Positions 37,969 through 46,463 of a stretch of 62,566 bases of DNA are shown one piece after another. Within the stretch, counting starts at the first letter, position 1. The number at the start of each line of letters is the position of its first letter. Made by a program: the position numbers and the translations under genes. The notes beneath the pieces are model-generated. The model worked only from the letters and a program-made list of their open reading frames with translations, was not told the origin of the DNA and made no database searches. Origin of the DNA: Lachnospiraceae bacterium OM04-12BH (GTDB lineage Bacteria; Bacillota; Clostridia; Lachnospirales; Lachnospiraceae); assembly GCA_003490145.1 (NCBI GenBank), contig QULQ01000017.1, forward strand, positions 1 to 62,566. The letters are read 5' to 3'.

Positions 37969-39736
37969 TTCCTATAAAGAAGATGAGCATTCCACAGGAA
38001 CCAGCAAACGGAATACCTTAAAACGTCTGTTCTCCTATCTGCTCTTCTATAAAAAGGAAATTACATTTGTTCTTGTGATCATGGGCTTCTGTGTTGTTGT
38101 ATCCCTGCTGAATCCCCTGTTCATGGAATATGCCATTGACAACGATATTACATCCGGTAATATGTCAGGTCTTGTCCGGCTCATTCTGGCTGCTGCTGTT
38201 CTAAATCTGCTGATGGTTGCCGGGATCAGACTTCGTATGTATCTCATGGCAGACATTACAAACAGCATTCTGGTTACGATAAGACAGGAACTGTATACCC
38301 ATATCCAGACACTGGATTTTAACTTCTTCGACAGCCGTCCTACCGGTAAGATCCTGTCGAGGATCATCGGTGATATCAATTCCCTTAAGGATGTCCTTGG
38401 CAATTTTGTTACTACCATGATCCCTGATCTGCTGACTGTCATTGCTGTAGCAGGGATCATGCTGGTCAAGAATCCGCCTCTTGCCCTGGCAGCCCTCTGT
38501 TCACTTCCTCTGATGGCTCTTGGTATGTGGCTGATCCAGACGATCTCCCACAAACGCTGGCAGATCTTCCGTAAGAAAGCTTCCAATCTGAATGCCTTTA
38601 TCCACGAAGATATTTCCGGCATCCGGGTCATCCAGAGCTTTACGGCTGAGCAGGAAACTGCAGAAACCTTTCGTGAGCTGGTAAAAGAACACAGACATTC
38701 CTTCATAAAAGCCTGCCGCATGAATGACAGTCTTGGCTCCATTATTGATTTTTCCTGGGGTCTTGGTGTTGCTGCCATGTACTTTGTCGGCATCCGCATT
38801 CTTGGTACAGATCAGGTATCCCTTGGTACCTTTATCGCCTTTGGCACTTATATCGGTATGTTCTGGAGTCCGATCATGAACCTGAGTAATTTTTATAACC
38901 AGATCATCACCAATCTTGCAGCTGCTGAACGTATCTTTGAGGTACTCGATACCAAACCTGAAATTACGGATGAAAACGATTCTGTCATGCCTCCCATGAA
39001 AGGGGATGTCGTTTTCCAGAACGTATGCTTTTCCTATGACAATAAGGTTAACGTCCTGCAAAATGTATCCTTCCATATCCATCCCGGGGAAACAATTGCC
39101 CTGGTTGGTCCAACCGGTGCCGGTAAGACAACCATTGTCAACCTGATCAGCCGTTTTTATGATGTCCAGAAGGGCGCTGTACTGATCGATGGCATTGATG
39201 TCCGCAGCGTCACTACCTTAAGTCTTCGCAGTCAGATGGGTATTATGACACAGGATAATTTCCTGTTTACCGGCACTATCCGCGACAATATCCGCTATGG
39301 AAGGCTGGATGCCACAGATGATGAGATCATTGCAGCAGCCAAGGCAGTCCATGCTCATGAATTTATCATGAAGCTCGAAAAGGGCTATGACACTGAGCTG
39401 AAGGAACGTGGCGGCGGTCTGTCTGTTGGTCAGAAACAGCTTCTTGCTTTCGCCAGGACCATGATCTCTGATCCTTCTATCCTGATCCTGGATGAAGCAA
39501 CCTCAAGCATCGACACCAATACAGAGCTACTTGTCCAGGAGGGAATCGAGACCCTGTTGCAGGGACGTACCTCTTTCGTGATCGCACACAGACTGTCTAC
39601 TATCCAGAAAGCTGACCGAATCTTTGTCATTGATCAGGGTGGCATCCTGGAAGAAGGAAACGCCCATGAATTATTAGAAAAAAAAGGAGCCTATTACAGA
39701 CTCCACATGGCACAAATGGCACTGCCTGTATCATAG
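37958..39736 (+). CDS. ABC exporter half-transporter, catalytic-site subunit
   Basis: 592 residues: a short cytoplasmic start, six helices (about 30-310), and an ATPase domain with Walker A GPTGAGKTT, signature GGGLSVGQKQL and Walker B ILILDEATSSID with the catalytic Glu present; switch His in VIAHRLST. The signature has Val for Gly (LSVGQ), so the composite site made with the partner's Asp-type Walker B is the degenerate one. This fits a BmrD/TM288-like partner. AAAGGAGG precedes the start inside the upstream gene. No other gene follows in the operon. Confidence 0.93.
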   Translation: MSVNSYKEDEHSTGTSKRNTLKRLFSYLLFYKKEITFVLVIMGFCVVVSLLNPLFMEYAIDNDITSGNMSGLVRLILAAAVLNLLMVAGIRLRMYLMADITNSILVTIRQELYTHIQTLDFNFFDSRPTGKILSRIIGDINSLKDVLGNFVTTMIPDLLTVIAVAGIMLVKNPPLALAALCSLPLMALGMWLIQTISHKRWQIFRKKASNLNAFIHEDISGIRVIQSFTAEQETAETFRELVKEHRHSFIKACRMNDSLGSIIDFSWGLGVAAMYFVGIRILGTDQVSLGTFIAFGTYIGMFWSPIMNLSNFYNQIITNLAAAERIFEVLDTKPEITDENDSVMPPMKGDVVFQNVCFSYDNKVNVLQNVSFHIHPGETIALVGPTGAGKTTIVNLISRFYDVQKGAVLIDGIDVRSVTTLSLRSQMGIMTQDNFLFTGTIRDNIRYGRLDATDDEIIAAAKAVHAHEFIMKLEKGYDTELKERGGGLSVGQKQLLAFARTMISDPSILILDEATSSIDTNTELLVQEGIETLLQGRTSFVIAHRLSTIQKADRIFVIDQGGILEEGNAHELLEKKGAYYRLHMAQMALPVS

Positions 39737-39749
39737 ATACAGCAGTGCC
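39718..39749 (+). terminator. probable terminator overlapping the exporter stop codon
   Basis: GGCACTGCCTGTATC pairs with GATACAGCAGTGCC around a 3-base loop, with one bulged C. The T run after it is poor, so termination may be partial. Confidence 0.5.
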
Positions 39750-39786
39750 ACTCCTGATTTCTTTCTCCGGCATCCCAAAACTCCGC

Positions 39787-41124
39787 TTAAAACTCTGTCG
39801 TCCACTCGTGCTCGCCGCCCCAGTCTCCGATCAGCTCAGTCACAGTTCCCTCCGGGTTCTCCACTCTTGTTTCGAAACGATAATTCATCTGCGGTACATA
39901 TTCTCCATTGATCTTGACATTACTGTAGAGATAAATGAATTCATATACTGTATGAGGGAAATACTCACCACTTTCAGAAGAAGGCTCATAGGAAATACAG
40001 ATTCTCTGTACCCCTGCATCCTCCTGCTTGGCTGTCCAGATATTGATCACGTCTGATTTGTTCCCACATTCTTTAAAATCTGCAAAAGCAAACTGATAGC
40101 TGCCATCTGCATAAAGAATCTTCATTTTGTCACAGTTTACCGGAATGTAGGTTGCTCCCTTCCAGTACTCCATGGTTCCATTCATAAAGGCATCCCTGAT
40201 CGCCAGATACTCTTCACTATTCATAAACTCCTTGATCGGTTCAAAGCTGCCGGAGCGGAAGATCTCAAATGCACCGGCAAAAAGCTGCTGGGCTTCCTGC
40301 GCCTTCTGTACACAGGTGCTTAATTGCTGCAGCTCTGCATTGTCTCCGATCTCGACAATCCTAGAAAGCAGTCCCGCATAATCATCCAGATGCTTCACTT
40401 CAAGCCACAGAGCATCAAGCTTCGGTGCTGCCAGCTTCTGGATCTCTGCAAGAAGCTGATCGGATGGCTGGCTATCATATACCAGCAGAAGTCTCAGCAT
40501 CATATCCTGATATTCTTCATAACCGCAGGAATCACTTTCGGTTCCATTACAGAGTAACTCCTCCTGCTCACTGTCTTCTCCGAGAAGTCTGTCATAGCAG
40601 GCATCCAAAAGCGTATATACATCCTGATTAGCTGCATCCTTTTCCAGTACAGACACACATTTGCCCAATGTATCCAGTGTACAATTCTGACTATTGATAT
40701 CATCTACTGCTTCATTTAATAGTACTGTACAATAATACTGCAGCAGGCTTTCATCCTGTGTAGTCTCCCAGCCCTGATACAGGATCTGCTCTGCCGCCAT
40801 CGTATCTTCCTTGGTCAGATAAGCGCCTGCCATAGAACGATAAGCCTGTACAGAGGAAGAATCTATCTTCAATGCCTCCTGACAGGATGCAATAGCATCA
40901 TCATAGGCTTCCGTTTCTATATAGGCGTTCGCTTCCTTAAGCTGCCTGGCTACCTGTACTCCTGGCAGAAGCCGGTAGATCAGTACACCTGCTACAGCAA
41001 TCACAGCTACACAAAATACTGAAAAAACGATCTTTTCGATCATCACGATCCGTTTTCTTTTCTTCTTGCGCTTTGCTCTTGCCTCATTTCTTTCTCTAAC
41101 TCTTCTTAACTCTTTCTCTTCCAT
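39787..41124 (-). CDS. single-pass membrane protein with TPR-like repeats
   Basis: 445 residues. A basic N-terminus (RERNEARAKRKKKRKR) and one helix at about 27-50 anchor a long outside portion. TPR-like units are visible (EANAYIETEAYDDAIASCQEALKIDSSS; AYRSMAGAYLTKEDTMAAEQIL). The C-terminal 150 residues are a beta-type domain (YWKGATYIPVNCDKMKILYA). The frame opens at 41193, but GAGG six bases before the ATG at 41124 decides the start. Function unknown; the fold suggests protein-protein contacts at the cell surface. Confidence 0.7.
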   Translation of the reverse strand: MEEKELRRVRERNEARAKRKKKRKRIVMIEKIVFSVFCVAVIAVAGVLIYRLLPGVQVARQLKEANAYIETEAYDDAIASCQEALKIDSSSVQAYRSMAGAYLTKEDTMAAEQILYQGWETTQDESLLQYYCTVLLNEAVDDINSQNCTLDTLGKCVSVLEKDAANQDVYTLLDACYDRLLGEDSEQEELLCNGTESDSCGYEEYQDMMLRLLLVYDSQPSDQLLAEIQKLAAPKLDALWLEVKHLDDYAGLLSRIVEIGDNAELQQLSTCVQKAQEAQQLFAGAFEIFRSGSFEPIKEFMNSEEYLAIRDAFMNGTMEYWKGATYIPVNCDKMKILYADGSYQFAFADFKECGNKSDVINIWTAKQEDAGVQRICISYEPSSESGEYFPHTVYEFIYLYSNVKINGEYVPQMNYRFETRVENPEGTVTELIGDWGGEHEWTTEF

Positions 41125-41164
41125 CTCAAACCTCTGATAAATAAACAAACAATCAACTTCTCTT

Positions 41165-41193
41165 ATGTTATCATAGAAAAAAGACATTGACAA
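41165..41193 (-). promoter_or_regulatory. promoter of the TPR protein gene
   Basis: TTGTCA (41188-41193), 17 bases, TAACAT (41165-41170) on the minus strand, 40 bp before the chosen start. Confidence 0.55.
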
Positions 41194-41199
41194 ATTTTT

Positions 41200-42825
41200 T
41201 TATCTTCTTTTTTCTCTTCTGCTCCTCTCTGTCCTACGACCAGAGCTGTTTCGTCCATGACCTCTGCTGTCCCGGCGTCCCTCGCCGTTTCGCCTGCCAT
41301 CGCTGTCCCGGCGTCCCCCGCCGTTTCGCCTGCCATCGCTGTCCCGGCGTCCCCCGCTGTTCCGTCTGCCATCGCTGCCCCGTCTTCTGACTCTGTCAAA
41401 GAATGATCTTTCCTCCTGGAGTTCTTCCGGCTCTTCACCCACATTCATATACAGAAGAGCCGCTGCAATCGTAATGGGATCTGTTTCCTTCTTTGCAGCC
41501 TCTCTTTCGATCATACCCCGCAGACGCTCCAGATCCTTTTCTGTATAAATCTCCGTGGCTGCAGCAAATACTTTTTTCGCTTTGGCAGATAAAATATCCT
41601 TCGGTGCAGGCAGCCTTCTTTCCTGTATCGTTGTGTGGCAGATCCTTTCAATGTCTCTGATCTTATAGATTTCCCTGCCACTGACCAGTGTAAAGGAACG
41701 GCCTGTCCTGCCGGCACGTCCGGTTCTGCCAATACGGTGTACATAATATTCAATATCTTCCGGTACGTCATAGTTAAATACGGCGTCCACACCACTGACA
41801 TCTATCCCTCTGGCCGCTACATCAGTAGCGATCAGGAAATTACAGCGTCCATTCCGGAAAGAATTCATAACCGTATCCCTCTGATACTGGGAAAGATCTC
41901 CGTGAAGTCCCTCTGCCTGATATCCTCTTTCCTTCAGGAATTCTGCCATCTCATCAACCATCTTTTTGGTATTACAAAAGATCAGTCCCCTTACCGGCTG
42001 ATAGTAATCAAGCAGTCTGCAGATCGCCTCCTTTTTATCCTGTCTTGCAATTTTATAATAGGCCTGTTTTATTGCTGATACCGTGATCTCCTTAGGAGTC
42101 ACACGAATATATTCTGCATCTTCACTCTGGTATTCATGGGTAATCTGCAGGATTGCTTCCGGCATAGTTGCAGAAAACAATGCCATCTGATGCTCCTCTG
42201 GCATATCCTTCAGAATGGTCTCAATGTCCTCCCTGAATCCCATATTCAGCATTTCATCTGCTTCATCCAGTACGATCATGCGGATTTCCCTGGTCTTGAT
42301 TGTATGCCTGCGCATATGATCCATCACACGTCCCGGTGTTCCCACAACAATCTGTACACCGCTGCTCAGCGCTCTGATCTGTCTGTTAATATCCTGGCCG
42401 CCATAAACCGGTAACACTTTGATCCCATGCTTATATCTGGCCAGTTTTCTGATCTCCTCTGCCGCCTGGATTGCAAGTTCCCTGGTCGGGCAGAGTACGA
42501 TCCCCTGCAGCTTCTTCAATTCCGGATCCACTCTCTGGATCATCGGGATTCCAAAGGCTGCTGTCTTACCGGTTCCAGTCTGTGCCTGCCCGATAATATC
42601 CCTCCCCTCCAACATTACCGGGATCGCCTTTTCCTGAATTGGAGACATGGTTTCAAATCCCATAGAGAGAACTGCCCTTAAAATATCTTCATCTATCGCT
42701 GCATCTTGAAATGCCATTCCAGCATCCTGATCTGGCACTCCATGATCCTTTATCATCTGTTCTGCCGTTTCCTGCTTTGTTACATTCTTTTCCTTTGCTT
42801 CCTGCATCTTAACTTCCTGATCCAT
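41200..42825 (-). CDS. DEAD-box ATP-dependent RNA helicase
   Basis: 541 residues. All helicase motifs are visible: Q motif FETMSPIQEKAIP, AQTGTGKT, PTRELAIQ, DEAD (VLDEADEMLNMGF), SAT, and HRIGRTGR. The C-terminal 60 residues are a basic, repetitive Gly/Arg/Asp/Ser tail (GRRNSGGRRDSDGRRNGGGR) that would bind RNA. Family match is CshA/DeaD-type, acting in ribosome assembly and mRNA turnover, often in the cold. The frame opens upstream at a GTG (42900), but GAGG five bases before the ATG at 42825 favours the shorter form. Its mRNA would begin near 42978 and carry a hairpin in the leader. Confidence 0.94.
   Translation of the reverse strand: MDQEVKMQEAKEKNVTKQETAEQMIKDHGVPDQDAGMAFQDAAIDEDILRAVLSMGFETMSPIQEKAIPVMLEGRDIIGQAQTGTGKTAAFGIPMIQRVDPELKKLQGIVLCPTRELAIQAAEEIRKLARYKHGIKVLPVYGGQDINRQIRALSSGVQIVVGTPGRVMDHMRRHTIKTREIRMIVLDEADEMLNMGFREDIETILKDMPEEHQMALFSATMPEAILQITHEYQSEDAEYIRVTPKEITVSAIKQAYYKIARQDKKEAICRLLDYYQPVRGLIFCNTKKMVDEMAEFLKERGYQAEGLHGDLSQYQRDTVMNSFRNGRCNFLIATDVAARGIDVSGVDAVFNYDVPEDIEYYVHRIGRTGRAGRTGRSFTLVSGREIYKIRDIERICHTTIQERRLPAPKDILSAKAKKVFAAATEIYTEKDLERLRGMIEREAAKKETDPITIAAALLYMNVGEEPEELQEERSFFDRVRRRGSDGRRNSGGRRDSDGRRNGGGRRDSDGRRNGEGRRDSRGHGRNSSGRRTERSRREKRR
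41266..41397 (-). repeat. 36-bp tandem repeats in the helicase tail
   Basis: Four 36-bp units begin at 41266, 41302, 41338 and 41374; each codes about twelve Gly/Arg/Asp-rich residues. The length is a multiple of three, so copy-number change would keep the frame. Confidence 0.8.
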
Positions 42826-42940
42826 AAAAACCTCTTTCTCTTTCTTTTGCTCCGATGCCATGTCCACTTCACTCAAATCTCTGTCCGCAGGCAGATACAC
42901 GTTGATTCTGCAATCATTCTCCGTATACAGGGCAACGAAA

Positions 42941-42969
42941 AAGGCAACACCTTGATAAAGTGCTGCCTT
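42941..42969 (-). terminator. terminator-like hairpin in the helicase leader, after the GT2 gene
   Basis: On the minus strand AAGGCAGCAC pairs with GTGTTGCCTT (one mismatch) and is followed by TTTTTC. It lies downstream of both the GT2 stop and the helicase promoter, so it can end GT2 transcripts and also act within the helicase leader. Confidence 0.65.
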
Positions 42970-42984
42970 ATCACAACATGACCA

Positions 42985-43013
42985 ATTGTATCTGTTATTA
43001 CGTGTTCTGTCAA
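42985..43013 (-). promoter_or_regulatory. DEAD-box helicase promoter
   Basis: TTGACA (43008-43013), 17 bases, TACAAT (42985-42990) on the minus strand. It gives a leader of about 150 nt. Confidence 0.7.
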
Positions 43014-43023
43014 GAAGAAAAAA

Positions 43024-44010
43024 TCATCTTTCTGTTTTCTCTTCTGGTTTCTTTGCATTTTCTGTATCATTCAGGAATTCTTCGATCAGGAAACGGGGTC
43101 TTGCTTTTGTTTCCAGATAAATCTTACCAATATATTCTCCGACTACGCCAAGCGATAAAAGGATCAGTCCTCCGATAGCCCAGACAGAAACCATAAGTGT
43201 AGTCCATCCCACAATCGTTGCTCCCATAAAATGTCTGACAAGGGAATAGATCAAAATCCCAATACTTACCAGAAAAATAAAAAATCCAAGGAACGTGATC
43301 ATCCGGATCGGCTTGGTGCTTAAAGATGTGATCCCTTCTATCGCAAAAGAAAGCATCTTGCCAAGAGGATACTTACTCTCTCCTGCAAATCTCTCTCCCC
43401 TTTCGTAATAAACCACATCTGTGGAAAATCCGATCATCGGTACAATACCACGAAGGAACAGGTTGACCTCCCGAAACTCGGCCAGCCCCTCCAGTGCCCT
43501 TTTACTCATCAGTCTGTAGTCTGCATGATTAAATACCGTATTGACCCCCATGGTGTTCATCAGTTTATAGAAGCCCTCTGCCGTCGCCTTTTTGAAAAAG
43601 GTGTCCTTCGCACGGCTACTTCTCACACCATATACAATATCTGTTCCATTCAAATATTTCTCAACCATTTCATCAATGGCATTGATATCATCCTGCAGGT
43701 CTGCATCCATGGAAATAGCCATATCTGCATGATCCTTTACTGTCATCAGTCCCGCCAGGAGCGCATTCTGATGCCCCCTGTTCCGGCTTAAGTTTACCCC
43801 GCCAAAAACCGGGTCTTCTTCATGAAGTCTCCTGATGATCTCCCATGTTCTGTCTTTGGAGCCATCATTGACAAATATGATCCTGCTCTCTGGATCGATC
43901 TTTCCTGCCTTTACCAGTGTCGAGAGTTTTTTCTTCAGGCGCTTTGAAGTTTCGGGAAGTACCTCCTGTTCATTGTAACAGGGAATTACCATATAGAGTT
44001 TATTTCTCAT
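43024..44010 (-). CDS. GT2 polyprenyl-phosphate glycosyltransferase (DPM1/GtrB-like)
   Basis: 328 residues. The GT-A domain starts MVIPCYNEQEVLPET and has IIFVNDGSKDRTW, the metal-binding SMDADLQDD, and the later HADYRLMSKRALEGL. Two C-terminal helices (about 230-255 and 265-290) place it on the inner membrane face. It transfers a sugar (glucose or mannose) from its nucleotide to polyprenyl phosphate, making the donor used by GT-C enzymes such as those elsewhere in this window. GGAG seven bases before the ATG at 44010 decides the start. It overlaps the mini-protein gene by 11 bp. Confidence 0.9.
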   Translation of the reverse strand: MRNKLYMVIPCYNEQEVLPETSKRLKKKLSTLVKAGKIDPESRIIFVNDGSKDRTWEIIRRLHEEDPVFGGVNLSRNRGHQNALLAGLMTVKDHADMAISMDADLQDDINAIDEMVEKYLNGTDIVYGVRSSRAKDTFFKKATAEGFYKLMNTMGVNTVFNHADYRLMSKRALEGLAEFREVNLFLRGIVPMIGFSTDVVYYERGERFAGESKYPLGKMLSFAIEGITSLSTKPIRMITFLGFFIFLVSIGILIYSLVRHFMGATIVGWTTLMVSVWAIGGLILLSLGVVGEYIGKIYLETKARPRFLIEEFLNDTENAKKPEEKTER

Positions 44011-44194
44011 GAGCCCTCTCCTTCTTACGTCCTTTTTCTCCTGACTGTTTTCTATCATTTTTGCCATTAAGCAGCATAATGATCGAAGTTATGATACCGC
44101 CACATGCAACAGCGATCACAAGAACCCAGATAAGCATAGCATTGGAATCCCCCGTTGCTGCACATCTGATCCATTCATTTCCCATTAATTCCAC
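44000..44194 (-). CDS. mini membrane protein with TGDS-type helix
   Basis: 64 residues, GTG start with GGAG six bases upstream. It reads ELMGNEWIRCAATGDSNAML, then one membrane helix (LIWVLVIAVACGGIITSIIML) and a very basic tail. The TGDS-x-AM-hydrophobic pattern is like the sorting signals of the two anchored proteins at 16987-20485, but there is no signal peptide. It ends 11 bp inside the GT2 gene, so the two are translated together. It may be a small partner of the GT2 enzyme; function unknown. Confidence 0.6.
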   Translation of the reverse strand: MELMGNEWIRCAATGDSNAMLIWVLVIAVACGGIITSIIMLLNGKNDRKQSGEKGRKKERAHEK

Positions 44195-44253
44195 TCTGAA
44201 CTCCAACCTTTTTAATCTGTTTCTATCAGTATACTTTCTATTGTCCTAAAAGT

Positions 44254-44288
44254 AAAGAACCCTGATGCAATACGCACCAGAGTTCTTT
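44254..44288 (-). terminator. terminator after tpiA
   Basis: AAAGAAC (44254-44260) pairs with GTTCTTT (44282-44288), with inner CTGATGC/GCACCAG pairing; on the minus strand it is followed by TACTTTT. Confidence 0.75.
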
Positions 44289-44336
44289 CTTTTGTTATAC
44301 CTTGATTCTGTTTCCAGAATATCCATTTCACATTAA

Positions 44337-45083
44337 TTAAGCGTTAACGATCTTTCCGAAGTCAGGCTTAAGAGCTGCTCCACCGATCAGACCACCATCG
44401 ATGTCATCCTTAGAAAGGAGTTCTGCTGCATTACCTGCATTCATGGATCCGCCATACTGGATACGAACTGCTTCAGCTGTAGGAGCATCATACATTTCTG
44501 CAATAACGTCACGGATCATCTTACATACTTCCTGTGCCTGGTCAGCTGTAGCTGTCTCACCTGTTCCGATAGCCCAGATAGGCTCGTAAGCAATAACAAG
44601 CTCTTTAACCTGATCAGCAGTTACATCTGTAAGATCCCACTTGATCTGTCTTGCGATCCACTCCTTGTATGTGCCAGCCTTACGAAGTGCAAGGGACTCA
44701 CCACAGCAGAGAATCGGCTTAAGTCCAGCAGCAAATGCCTTCTTAACCTTAGCATTGATCAGGATGTCGTTCTCACCGAAAATATCTCTTCTCTCAGAAT
44801 GTCCAATGATGATATATTCAACACCAGCATCCTTGAGCATAGGAGCAGAAATCTCACCTGTGAAAGCTCCCTTATCTTCGATATAGAAGTTCTCAGCGCC
44901 TAACTTAACGTTGGTTCCCTTAATAGCTTCTGCTACAGGTACGATATCGATTGCAGGTACGCAGTATACTACATCTACATCATCATTCTTTACTAAATCT
45001 TTCAGTGTTGCGCAAAGCTCAACTGCCTGGCTGGGAGTCATGTTCATCTTCCAGTTGCCGGCAATAATTCTTCTTCTTGCCAT
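44337..45083 (-). CDS. tpiA: triosephosphate isomerase
   Basis: 248 residues. Active-site Lys in GNWKMN, His in [13 protein letters not shown], Glu in [13 protein letters not shown], and the phosphate loop [10 protein letters not shown] and [11 protein letters not shown]. It interconverts dihydroxyacetone phosphate and glyceraldehyde 3-phosphate in the cytoplasm. It follows pgk by about 50 bp on the same strand and ends at a good terminator, so pgk-tpiA form one unit. Strong use of preferred codons marks it as highly expressed. Confidence 0.98.
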   Translation of the reverse strand: MARRRIIAGNWKMNMTPSQAVELCATLKDLVKNDDVDVVYCVPAIDIVPVAEAIKGTNVKLGAENFYIEDKGAFTGEISAPMLKDAGVEYIIIGHSERRDIFGENDILINAKVKKAFAAGLKPILCCGESLALRKAGTYKEWIARQIKWDLTDVTADQVKELVIAYEPIWAIGTGETATADQAQEVCKMIRDVIAEMYDAPTAEAVRIQYGGSMNAGNAAELLSKDDIDGGLIGGAALKPDFGKIVNA

Positions 45084-45134
45084 TTTATTATCCTCTTTCT
45101 AAATTTAATATTGCATTCACTAAGTTGCTTTCGG

Positions 45135-46358
45135 TTATTTATCGTCAGCAGCTGCTACACCAGGAAGCTCCTTACCTTCAAGGAACTCAAGGGAAGCTCC
45201 ACCACCAGTTGAAATATGGCTCATCTTGTCAGCGAAACCAAGCTGGTTAACTGCTGCTGCAGAATCACCACCACCAATGATTGTAGTTGCATCTGTTTCT
45301 GCAAGAGCCTTAGCTACTGCGATAGTTCCCTTTGCAAGAGTAGGATTCTCGAATACACCCATAGGTCCGTTCCAAACAACAGTCTTAGCAGACTTAACAG
45401 CATCAGCATAAAGGGCTGCTGTCTTGGTTCCGATATCAAGACCTTCCTTATCAGCAGGGATCTTGTCAGCATCTACTACTTCTACCTCGATAGGAGCATC
45501 GATAGGATTCGGGAACTCTGCAGCTACTGTAGTATCGATAGGAAGAAGCAGCTTCTTACCGAGCTTCTCAGCCTTATCCATCATTTCCTTACAGTAATCA
45601 ATCTTCTCATCATCAACCAGAGACTTACCGATTTCATATCCTTTAGCCTTTAAGAAGGTAAATGCCATACCACCACCAATGATCAGTGTATCGCACTTCT
45701 CAAGAAGGTTATTGATAACGTTCAGCTTGTCTGCAACCTTAGCACCACCAAGAATTGCTACGAAAGGTCTTACCGGATTCTCTACTGCGTTTCCAAGGAA
45801 GTTGATTTCCTTCTGCATCAGATAACCAACTACACAGGAACCACCCTTAGCACGAACAAACTTGGTAACACCGGCTACGGATGCATGTGCTCTGTGGGAA
45901 GATCCGAAAGCATCACATACATAATCATCACAAAGGTCAGCCAGTTCCTTGGAGAACTCTTCTCCGTTCTTGGTCTCCTCTGCACCACGGAAACGTGTAT
46001 TCTGAAGCAGAACAACATCTCCATCCTTCATAGCTGCAACAGCCTCTGTAGCAGCAGATCCTGTTACATTGTAATCTGCTACAAAGTTTACAGGCTTGCC
46101 AAGTTTCTCAGAAAGTCTCTTTGCTACAGGTGCAAGAGATTCTCCTTCGTTAGGGCCATTCTTAACCTTTCCAAGATGGGAGCAAAGGATTACCTTTCCG
46201 CCATCTGCAAGCAGCTTGTTGATTGTAGGAAGAGCTGCTACGATACGTGTCTCATCTGTAATCTCACCATTCTTTAAAGGAACGTTGAAGTCACATCTTA
46301 CAAGGACACGTTTGCCTTTTACGTTGATATCATCAACTGATTTCTTATTTAATCCCAT
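45135..46358 (-). CDS. pgk: phosphoglycerate kinase
   Basis: 407 residues. N-terminal substrate residues in [32 protein letters not shown] and [13 protein letters not shown]-terminal nucleotide-binding segments [24 protein letters not shown] and [13 protein letters not shown]. It makes ATP and 3-phosphoglycerate from 1,3-bisphosphoglycerate. It follows gap on the same strand, with a terminator in the 105-bp gap between them, so it is probably expressed by partial read-through or from its own start. Confidence 0.98.
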   Translation of the reverse strand: MGLNKKSVDDINVKGKRVLVRCDFNVPLKNGEITDETRIVAALPTINKLLADGGKVILCSHLGKVKNGPNEGESLAPVAKRLSEKLGKPVNFVADYNVTGSAATEAVAAMKDGDVVLLQNTRFRGAEETKNGEEFSKELADLCDDYVCDAFGSSHRAHASVAGVTKFVRAKGGSCVVGYLMQKEINFLGNAVENPVRPFVAILGGAKVADKLNVINNLLEKCDTLIIGGGMAFTFLKAKGYEIGKSLVDDEKIDYCKEMMDKAEKLGKKLLLPIDTTVAAEFPNPIDAPIEVEVVDADKIPADKEGLDIGTKTAALYADAVKSAKTVVWNGPMGVFENPTLAKGTIAVAKALAETDATTIIGGGDSAAAVNQLGFADKMSHISTGGGASLEFLEGKELPGVAAADDK

Positions 46359-46400
46359 GATTCAATCCTCCAAATTTATTAAAGCATTATCCCGTACAAA

Positions 46401-46429
46401 AAAGGTCCGGTCCATAAGACCGGACCTTT
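46401..46429 (-). terminator. terminator between gap and pgk
   Basis: A perfect 12-bp stem AAAGGTCCGGTC/GACCGGACCTTT with a 5-base loop; on the minus strand it ends in TTTTTT. It is strong and lies 35 bp after the gap stop. Confidence 0.9.
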
Positions 46430-46463
46430 AGACAGGTCTTTCTTTCAGATACTTATAACTGAA

